From: Balanoglossus misakiensis
Taxonomy: Eukaryota; Hemichordata
DNA length: 64,000 nucleotides
Reading direction: 5' to 3'
Assembly: GCA_040954595.2 (NCBI GenBank)
Contig: CM082594.2
Coordinates: forward strand, 11,408,001-11,472,000
How positions within the stretch are numbered: position 1 is the stretch's first letter; each line of letters starts with the position of its first letter. A program made the translations under genes and the position numbers. This document shows positions 1 through 15,700 of this stretch, one piece after another. The notes below the pieces were generated by a model. It was not told where the DNA came from. It searched no databases and worked only from the letters and a program-made list of their open reading frames with translations.

Positions 1-273
1 TAACCGTCAGTGTTGTACCAAGTGTAAAGTTTTCGCGTTCACCAACAAAACCTGAAATGTAATTACAGGAATCTTAAAAAAACGTACAGACTTGAATAGT
101 GACGCCTTAACATGGGAGGTAAATTTTCATTGAATTTTGACGCTATTTAATTCTTGCCTCAAATCTCGGACTGGGATAAGGATGTTGTCGTGCAATCAGT
201 TACCATCCACAAACAAAATAAAAGAAAAAAAATAAATAAAGTTTGAACTATTTACCGGCAAGAATCAGTATAC

Positions 274-1083
274 CGCTTGAATATACGGAGCCCGTGTAAA
301 TACCGGTCGACAACTCTATCAGATGTCTCAGCCATGTATTTCCCGAACCAGGAAAGCTAGCCAGGGCGATGATCGGGTTCGTGTGATTTGGTGACAGTGA
401 AACGTTGCAGTTGTCATCCAAATCGATTCCTGTAGCCAAAGATACCAAGTACATTCGTTGTTACGTCTCATAGCAGAGAGCTCTTCAGAAAATACTAGTA
501 TAATGGACACGCCAGGCGGACAGTAGTAAACTATTATACTTAAACTTGATTGTCCACAAAATGGGAAATTTGTCTTGCAACGGCACACAAATAAGCCAAT
601 AAAATATTAAATACACATCATAGACAGAACAATGGTAACACAAAAAATACAAAGTTACGAAAAACTAGCTAAAATGTGATTTAAAACTTCAGACACAGCC
701 TTATGAGAGTTTCTGGTTGAGAAGTCGGATCGACAGAAATGCCCACGTTTACATATATTTGCCTTGAATGTAGTTTGGTTTGTTTATAAGTATAATAAAG
801 TCTTACCTGTGACGTTGCGTCCCAAGAGGTAATCTTGCACAAATTTGCGTGAGATAGTAGCAGCCACTCTCCATTCAATAAGATTAAATCCAACAATGGA
901 AACGATCGTCAGTAGCGCACCAGTTGCAAAGAACCATTCTTTCCTCGTTGGCGAATCTGTAGAGAAGCAATCAAACCGATTCATTACTGTGAAAATGTCT
1001 CCATGGAATTTCTCGCTCGTATGCAACAACACATAAAGTCATAGGAGGATATGCACATATTTCAACTCACTTTTCTTGAACAT
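274..1083 (-). CDS. WSCD1/2: WSCD-type Golgi sulfotransferase, N-terminal part only
   Basis: Three coding exons join in phase: 1071-1083 (begins MFKKN), 807-956 and 274-429. Together they give about 106 residues. After a short basic N-terminus there is one hydrophobic segment (roughly residues 12-30, FFATGALLTIVSIVGFNLI), which is a type II signal anchor and fits a Golgi-resident enzyme. The third exon carries LASFPGSGNTWLRHLIE followed by TGIYTGSVYSS. This is the 5'-phosphosulfate-binding loop region typical of WSCD1/WSCD2 proteins. Two possible N-glycosylation sites (NVT and NHT) lie in the lumenal stem. No cysteine-rich WSC domain is encoded between the anchor and the sulfotransferase start, so this may be a short WSC-less relative. 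The last exon ends in phase 1 at GCG|GTATAC and the gene continues beyond the left edge. A 5' UTR acceptor (gttttttgcag) ends at 1139. No further exon is recognisable in 1-273. Family call is firm; exact orthology and substrate are unknown. Confidence 0.75.
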
Positions 1084-1139
1084 ATTGATAATCAGTCCTC
1101 TTCATTCGTCTAACGACACTCTTCTCGTTCCTTTATTCT

Positions 1140-2169
1140 GCAAAAAACAAGGCATACAGTTAGATATCAAGAATGTCAAATATATCCATAAATAATATTC
1201 TTTTCGTCGTCTGTGCTTTTCGTTTTCACCATGTTTCTTCACTTCTACAACAGCGTTACATTCAAAGCATTTAAAATTGTTCTGCTGTGAACATTAAATA
1301 TTTTCAGGAAATGACAACAGCGAAAAAGATTTTTTCTGCTGGTACATGTATTTTGACATACCTTCATTTATCGATGAAAAACCATGATTGGACACTTTGT
1401 ATGAAACGACAAGTTGTGCACAGGGATTTGCAACAGCTGTATTTCATTTCCATGGATACACTATGTATCCATGCCAATGAAGATCATCACCAATGGAAAC
1501 TAGCATCCTATCACCAGATCAGCTCGTCCAACCGTGCTGGATTTCTGTTCGGAGTTGGTGGTGTCCCTTTCAGAAATGGATACATTCCTAAAAGGCATCA
1601 TCCAAGACAAAGTGACCCAAGTTCGGTGCAGCAATGTTTGTTTACGTGATACATACACACACACACATACATACATAAACACATTTATTTTTATCTCATG
1701 AACTACACGAAGACAACAAATTACAGGGATTGTTAAAACCAGCTCTCTTTTATTCTCTTCAATTTCATGATATGCCGAATACTGCTGTACACACAGCATA
1801 CAATGAAACAGCTGGTCCAATGCTGGAAAACTGGTTTTTATAAAGACTTAGGTGGGCATAGAGGATTGTCACCCAGTTATAAAGACTCATGTCACACTTG
1901 GAATCTACAATAGTCACTAAAAAAATCAGTCCAGGTTTTCAGCTGTCAGAGTCTAACAACAGAAAATTTGTAAAAACTGACAACTTACATCATGTATGTC
2001 ACAATTTGCACAAATGAAACACAAATAATGTATTTATGGATAATGAACCAATCACAAGCATCATTGCGAATTAACATCAAAGCTGCTAAGGGAACCCAAC
2101 CCATACAGAGATTCCCCAAAATTAGCATTTCAAAATATTGGTCTGAAACATTGGCAAGTCTACTGAGAT
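1140..2169. other. intergenic, WSCD 5' flank and AFG3L2 3' flank
   Basis: No coding exon is recognised on either strand. Open frames in both directions here lack splice sites and family resemblance. The stretch holds a short CA/TACA-rich tract near 1650-1685 and presumably the WSCD promoter, which I cannot pinpoint. Confidence 0.5.
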
Positions 2170-2175
2170 TTTATT
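2170..2175 (-). terminator. candidate polyA signal of AFG3L2
   Basis: TTTATT on the plus strand reads AATAAA on the minus strand, about 275 bases downstream of the AFG3L2 stop codon. It is the first canonical signal after the stop. Position is seen directly; use is inferred. Confidence 0.4.
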
Positions 2176-2449
2176 CTTTTTTTTCAATCAAAATCTCCAA
2201 TTAACACGAAGCTTGCAGCAAACATCGATTCAAGCAGTTTTCATGACATCACTTCCTGTCAAAAATCCTGGCATCATGAGTAATCAGGGCAAATCGGACA
2301 TGTGCAGGCCACTGACAGTCTCACAGCCAAAGGCTCAGTCGACGGTCGGTCCAAAACGCCATCACATCCTCCATGCTGACAAATCCCACACACTCTGAAG
2401 AATTCACCACAAATATTAAATCAACTACAACATACTGTCTATGTGCAAA

Positions 2450-7786
<5,337 letters not shown>

Positions 7787-8237
7787 TCTTGTGTACTGTC
7801 AATTAATCGTCACGAGAAATTCATTCCTGGTGTGATGTTTTGTCCCAAACGAACGCACACTACTCATTGCACAACGTAAACATGGCGGAAAAACTTACTG
7901 CGCATGTCTGTTTATGTAAGGAAAGGAAATGTATGAGGGCGCTATTATTAGTAATGTCTGTTTCACATGTTTCAACGTTTATCAGTACAAATTGTATACT
8001 TTTGGGGGTAAAACACCACTTTTCTCACCCTAAAATTTGCCAACTTATTAGAGGTTAAATAGTTACATGTCAAAATCGCCTAAGATCCCATCGTAGTAAA
8101 AAAGTGACGAGTAATTCGCTTGTGGAAAACTTTCTGGGCAATGTTCATTTCATTTTCCCATTCATAACCTGTTATCTTAGAGATAATAATAGTAATAGGG
8201 AAAAGTAAAGGAAAGAAACATGTATTTGGAGAACATT
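7787..8237. promoter_or_regulatory. AFG3L2 5' flank / promoter region
   Basis: Only about 450 bases separate the AFG3L2 ATG from the likely 3' end of the upstream MAP/tau gene, so the AFG3L2 promoter must lie here or inside the neighbour's 3' UTR. It holds AAACATGGCGG (7878-7888), which matches the YY1 consensus, and TGCGCATGT (7899-7907), a half match to the NRF-1 site. Both are typical of promoters of nuclear genes for mitochondrial proteins in animals. The motifs are seen; function is inferred. Confidence 0.45.
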
Positions 8238-8243
8238 TTTATT
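8238..8243 (-). terminator. candidate polyA signal of the MAP/tau-family gene
   Basis: AATAAA in minus-strand sense (TTTATT on plus), about 1.46 kb after the stop codon at 9707-9709. It implies a long AT-rich 3' UTR covering 8.2-9.7 kb, where no other gene is recognisable. Earlier non-canonical signals cannot be excluded. Confidence 0.35.
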
Positions 8244-9706
8244 TGACCACTGATGCATAATCAACAAGTTAGTTACACTGACTGAAACTTGACTATACAT
8301 TCACAGCATGCTACATTCTCTGAAAAATAAAGAAAAGTTTTAATATTTTACAATCATGAAACTTAATTGTTCAGATTTACAAATACATATTAAAATCTAC
8401 TGGATGTTCTGTCACGACACACAAACTAGCAACTTAACTTTTATGAATTTTACCCTTTGACATAACAGTTCAAAATTCACCATGCATTAATTATGCAGAG
8501 GAGGTCAGTGGTTTTCGAGATATTTGATTAAAAAGGGTGAAATATTGGCAGTAGAAGTGTTTCTATAAAACATGACAATATTTGAAATGTCTCTATGAAT
8601 TACATCAAGTTGTGGTCACTGTATGAAAACTATAAAAAAAATCTTGAAAGTGTGATTCCTTATACATGTACTGTCAAAAATTTACATAAAAGTCTTGTGT
8701 TTTGACAAAAATTAAAACAGTAGTGCTGTGAATTTCAATTGAATATCAACACAGGATAATCAACTATAAATTTTCATAGTTTCTTTGATTCTCACTTCAC
8801 CTTGACTAACATACAGACCAATTGAAACTCAGGCCAGTCCAAGTTTAAAAATTTGGCACTACATGCCTAATTGATTTCACGGCGACGGAGACTTGATCTA
8901 CTACATGGTTACATCAACTGTAACATAACTAACAAATCCATTGAACATTAGGCTTGGCTTTGAAACATACTTTCATATTACATGTCTAAAACAAATACTG
9001 ATGATCTATTTGCGATTCAACAATCGAAGATTTTAAATATTTTGTTCATTTAGTACAGTACCCTTTCCAATCATCTTACCAATTCATGGAACCTAAAAAT
9101 GACTTATATTTCATTACAATAGCCACCAATTTCTATGGTAACCTCCAGAAAAAAATATTATAATTATCGTAAGAACCATATCATTTCATTAAACCATTCC
9201 ATACAAAGTTCAATACAACTAAGAATTGAAATTTATCAGGAAATTACATTATCTGAAATTCTCTTCCAAAGATAAATTCTTCCTTATGAATATTGACGAC
9301 AGTTAAAAACATTGTATCTTTCTTAACAGTTTGAATACAGATTAATATTTTCTAATGATGACACTGAATTCCTCAGGCTTATCTTTGATGTTCTTCTTTG
9401 CATCTGCTGTGGAATATTTTCTGTGGGCTTTATCCTTGAGCTTCTGAGTTGAACTCTTGGCAAGATATCGGACATGCATACCACTTGGTTGTTGTGGGAT
9501 TGTCACATGGTTGTCACATGATCGTCACATGATTGTCATTTCATATCTCTGACAGGGTTAACATAAAAGAAGAGAATGATAAATATACTGTAATTATACA
9601 ATCTCTTGCAAGTTTTTCATGTTAACAATTGCAAGTGATGGGGACAATGTTGTAATTTTATAGTTCAATTTCTTTAGATTACAATATCTTCTACCTGCTA
9701 CATTAG

Positions 9707-12700
9707 TCATTCCCGGAAAGGGTCCTCTAAATCCGGCTCCACTGTGGATCCAATCCTGGGCTGAGCATTCTCATTGAAGTCCAGTTTATGAGACTCGATC
9801 TGTCAGCAGCAGAGAGAGAGAAGGAGGGTTGATTATTTCATTTTTTACAAAGGAACACCACCAAAATTAACTACATATCATGTGATTTTCAATTTGCCAT
9901 TAATTAAAGAATTCTGCACCTACCATCACATCACCACCACCTGGTTGATGATCAGCATTCTCCAGTGAACCAATCCTAGCATGGGCTCTTTCATTGAATT
10001 CTAATTTTTCATCATGTATCTGGGAAAATAAATTAGAGAAAAAATACATATTTGCTCCTTTCAAAATACAGAACAACAACAAAGATAGCATTTATTTCAA
10101 AACAGACACTCAAGGAACAGTAGATGAACATAATGTTGACTATAGCATTAGAGTTTAATTAAAATAAAGTTTTGAATGGGAGATAGATCATGTTAATAAT
10201 ATTACAACAACACTGTATTCTTTTTAGTTCTCAGTGCTACATTAGGAAATTTTTACTAAGAATACAGTAGATGTAGGGCAGGGAGTATATACCCACACGC
10301 ATGGGCTGACATACCCTTTGCAGGGAGAGGGTTCTTTTGCAATTTACCCACACACAAGGAGTGACACACCCCCTTACCTTGACATCACCTCCCCCAGGGA
10401 TATGATTAATATTCTCCAATGATCCGATACGACTTGTCACTTTACTGTAGTAACGTTTAACATTGTATGTTGGGATCTAAAAAATGCGTACTTCTTTTGA
10501 GTTTAAATATTGGAATCGCTTTCAGGATTTATAGCAAACGGACTGCACTCACACACACAAACCAAAAATCAGCGCTCAATCACAAGAGAATTTCTGGCTG
10601 TATAACCTTGCATAACAAAATTACTGTAGTTCATTATGAAACATTTTTAACCTAGAAATTATACTTTTTTTGAGTCCACAAATAGATGATTGAAAAGGGC
10701 ATCTTAAAAATAAAGCTCCCAGAAAGTTTTGTTTAATAAAGGGTTAATATTTTACCATTTCCACGCACACACACACCACATGCACAGGGTTCATATGCTC
10801 ATGCTCAAAGATTTTCCTATCATTTTCTGGCAAGTTTCACTTTTCCGGGACTTGATTCCATGACTTTCCAGGATCATATAAACCCTGCACAATGTGTTAA
10901 TATACACACCCCATTTCTCAGTAAAATCATTGTCTAATCAACACTTACTGTCACATCACCACCACCTGGTTGATGATCAGCATTCTCCAACGAGCCAATC
11001 CTAGCATGGGCTCTTTCCTTGAATTCTAACTTTTCATCGTGAATCTGAAAAATAAACAAGTTTCAATACATCAGTTTGTACAACTCTAGCAGGCTAAACA
11101 GTGAACTGGCATACAAATAAATAAATAATAAATGGCATTCAGATAATTTCATTCGACTTACAACCATTTCTGTTCAAGTTATGTCTCTACAACAAAACAG
11201 TATGCTTTTTCCCATGTTTTTTGTTTTTGTTTTTGTTTACATACCTTCACTTCTCCACCACCTGCTTGGTGGTCAGCATTCTCCAGTGAGCCGATCCTTG
11301 CACGAGCTTTGTCTTTGAATTCAAGTTTTTCATCTCGGATCTAATAATTAAAAACAAATTACCTTTCCTTTAGAAAACATAACCTTCAATCCCAGTAGCG
11401 TTCATATTGCCTCAAAATTATCGAATATTTATGTTGATGTTCTTTAAATCACATATGTGTTTTTTTCTCAACAGTAAATAGGACCTTCATGTACGATTAA
11501 TACACTAACTTTTTGAAGCCAAGCAACCAATCAGTATCCATGGCAACAAACCTGACTTGAGCCTACCTTAACATTTCCACCACCCGGCTGGTGATCAATG
11601 AAATCTTTTGAACCCACTTTACTCTGAGCTTTGTCTTTAAACTCAAGTCTATGACTTTCAATCTGGCATGGAAAGAAATAACCACGGTACACAAATATTA
11701 CAAATCCTGCTGAGTCTAACAAAATATTAGGTACGTCAATTTGAAATAAATTTTTTAGAAAATGTGTATAGAACATCCCATCCCATCCATCCAACCAACC
11801 AACCTACCAACAATCTAACCATTATTCCATCCATCCATCCATCCATCCATCCACATGACGGTGATGATGAGATAAGGACATATAATTGACACAATTGTAA
11901 CTGGCAAGCCTAACCTTGACTTGACCACCTCCAGGCGTATGATCAATGTAATCCTTGGAACCCACTTTGCTCTGAGCCTTTTCCTTAAAATCCAGTTTCT
12001 TCGTTTCTATCTTCACGCTTCCTCCACCAGGTGTATGTGTGACATTGTCTTTAGAACCAACTTTTGATGTCGCCGTCTCACGGAATGTCAGCTTCTCTTG
12101 TTTAATCTAGAGAAAAAAAATGAACACGAATATCTTGTTAATTTCAAACTGGATTGTAATATTTATGCTTGCTTTTTCACCAGTGGTCCTGGATGGAAGC
12201 ACCAAGCATAATGTTCTGGATGAGTTTTTGCTTCTCATTATTTGGATGGACTGCACACTAGAAGGAAAGAGTGAATGTGAGAGTTTAAGAAAGGAGATGT
12301 AAATAGATAGAAGGAGTTGAGATTCAGTTGTATGATGGATTATTAGTAGTGGACGGGCACAATCCAGCATGGACACAAGTTTCTCTGATTATCAGGGGTC
12401 GGTTACAGAACAGTTTGGATAACAATGATTATAGTTTCACACATAATACAGAAATGCACGTGAACTTTGCAAGACACTTGATGGAAACAGACAAATCTCA
12501 CACAGAGAAGAAATACACACTGCATGATTTTCAGCAAATCTCACCGCACACAGCGTATACCTTTATGTTACCACCACCAGGGGTGTGCTCGGCATTCTCC
12601 AAAGAACCTATCCTACTGGCCGCCTTGTCTTTGAAATCTAATTTACGATTTTCAATCTAAAGTGGAGAGAGATTATTCAGAAGAGAAACAATAAAATTGT

Positions 12701-15700
12701 CAAGTTATTACCAGTTCTGCAGATCAACTACAAGAAAGAGAAAGTCTGTGATTTTGATTAATTTTGATCAAACAATCAATCAACAACTCATAATTAACGA
12801 CTATCAAATTCTAGATCTACTTCCGCAACCAGACAAGTCTTATCATGTATTACCTTCACTTTTCCACCACCAGGAGTGTGATCGGCAAAATCCAACGAAC
12901 CTATCCTACTTGCTGCTTTCTCTTTGAAATCTAATTTTCGATTTTCAATCTAAAATGGGGAGAGATATCCAAAGCAGTTGTTTGAGAACTTTGTCAAATT
13001 GGAACTGGTAACATAAATTAAGCTTATAAGGAAAACATATTTCTGTAACCCACAAGAAGAGAAGAAATGGAGCCGTATTCATTTCTACTAAAATAAAGTA
13101 GTGATGTACCTTGATTTGTCCTCCGCCAGCTTTGTGTTGAACTTTTTCCAGGGAACCTATTCGACTCTCGGCTTTCACCTCCACCTTTTTGTTCACGATT
13201 TTCACATTACCGCCACCTACCAATAAAGTTCATAAAAAACATATGTCGTCAGATCTGGGATGCAACCAACACATCTTCCTAAACAGAAAACTTTATTTTC
13301 AGCCAAAATTTCTCAACTTGCAGGGAATCCTGCCTGGTGGGGACAACACTGCTGAAATGATAAGTATTATGGATTTCAAAAACATTCTCACCTGGCTGAT
13401 GCACAGTATTGTCCATGGAACCGCATCTCGACGTCACCTTGCTGTAATCTTTCTTTTCTCTGAATATTTTCACCTGAAATATGTGAGGGAAAAGTGTTTG
13501 TCATCCCCAAGTCATCCAATTAGAAATTATGGTACAAATTTTAACAATTTATTATTAACCCCAGGAACATATTTTATTTTGCACTTCAGAAAAAAACCCA
13601 ACAAGCTATGACAATTAATGGTCACATTGTTTAACATCCAATTACGTGACCTGAAAGCCAAGAACGTTCTTTTTGAAATGACCACCAAGGCTGATATTCG
13701 AGCAGGCCAGATATACTTACACTGCCTCCCCCAGGTTTATGTTTCATGTAGTCAGTCGACCCAATCTTGGACTTGACATTCTTGACGTCAGGGGTCTTCC
13801 CGAGACTTTGTCGCTTTTCAGAACTTTCTGACGAGCCTATAACGAGTTTGGTAAAACATGATCAATATTTCTGTTTTATTACTGAATTAATAAAACCATC
13901 TTTTGTACAGACTGACACACTAGCATACACACTCACACATAAAAACCCAATGCATTGATCTTTCCTTACCATAATTGTAAGCTAGGTTGTACAAAGTGTG
14001 CAAGTCCATACTAATGTCATATTTGCTCGTTTGTTTGGACTCTGTTGCCTGTGTACATAGTTCCCGGTCATTGGACCCTCATTGTTTTCGGCTCTCAATG
14101 GATCAACGACTGTGTGTGGTTTCATTCCTCCACTTGGCTTTTATTCTGATCATTTGTTAAGTGCAGTGGATATTTGCATGTAACTATGAGAGGCTTTTTG
14201 AATGTATCTATTTACCCAGGGCAGTGTATTGTAATCTGTCAGTGGCCCGCAATGGTGGCGCTGTAGAAGCAGTGGCCTCAGCCTAGGGGTGGCAGGATTT
14301 AATCCGCAAATAATCCTTTGACACTTGCAGAGTAAATACTGAGAGTTTTAACCCTTCCACCCCATTCCTCTGGACTATTAAGGGTCCACCAACACCATAC
14401 AAACAATGTGAAGTCCATTTGACAATTGTTGAATGGATATAGCCCTATTATATATTTTAAATATTTTTTCAGAATTTTTGGTCTAGTGTTTACATTAATT
14501 TTGTTGTTACAAAATGTCTTACTTGATGCATGTCTTGGCTGAGCACTGACAGCACGTCTTGGCGATGAATCCCATGCTTTGATGGGTGTAACTTGACCAT
14601 GTGCACTGGCGGGTCTTTTAGGGCTTCCAGTTGCAGTCTTACTTGGTGAAGATGTGGCACTTCCCACTCGTCTAGGTGTTGCGCTTCCTGTATCTGTCCG
14701 GGGTTTGACATTTGTGATTTTCACTTTCTCGTTGAAGATTTTCACATTTCCTCCACCTGGTTTATGACCGACTTTACTGGCCTCAACTCGACTGGTCACT
14801 TTGCTTACATCAACCTGTTTGCAAATTGGAAATAAGAGCAATTTAATTTTAGTGTTTCCCCCCAAATGAAGTGGGCAGACTTAAGGTGTACACATATTAA
14901 TCACAAATGGTTGTTTGTGAGATCTACACAGATTAACAAAGATACACAAAGACACTGCAGCTGTTGGCCGTATTGTAATTTACAAACCAACTTTTGGGGA
15001 CTTAATCAGCAATTAGGCATAAGCTGATCATTGCAATGTTATTGGAATGTCAAAACATTTACTATGTGTTAATGACTTGATAGTTTTATAGCTGTCATTA
15101 TAGATTTGTGCATCCACAATTAAAAGCACTTTATGCCCAGAAGCAGTTGGTTTACTCATGGTTTACTAAGCTGTCATCTGTATAATAGCCCCTGGGGTGT
15201 GACAATATTTCTGGTGTCTGTTTCAAATGGACTGCAACCAATTACATAAGAGGACTGAAAGCCTTTTAGATTCTTTTGAATTGGAGCATGAGTTGGAAGT
15301 AAAGACTGTTTGAAACAAGACTTGACCCGAGGTATTAAGAGGTGAATGGTTGTGTGTATAGTTTCGCTGAATGTTCAGTGAATCCATTTAGTAGACTGTT
15401 TTGCATAATGGTGCAGAAGCCATCCTGGAATTGTGCTGTGTAAGTGCAAATAAGTGATGGTGTCTAGATTGCAGAATTGTCAGGAAGTCGTGAGAAAAGG
15501 TCAAAGGGTACTTTCATTTGGAGTGAGTGCAGTTGCCATGGCATTATCATAGCCTTGACCTTTGTATTCATATGGATGGGTCCTTGCCAGAGGCGAGGAC
15601 AGTGAGATAATGAACAAATTTTAGAGAGCACATCTCTACATCTAATTTTAATCAGATCAGGAATTCTGGCTGAATTATTTAAAAGTCCAATCATAACAGA

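Noticed and set aside
13189-13611. 140-codon plus-strand frame across MAP/tau exons 5 and 6
   Set aside because: Overlaps two repeat exons on the opposite strand and shows no protein-family features.
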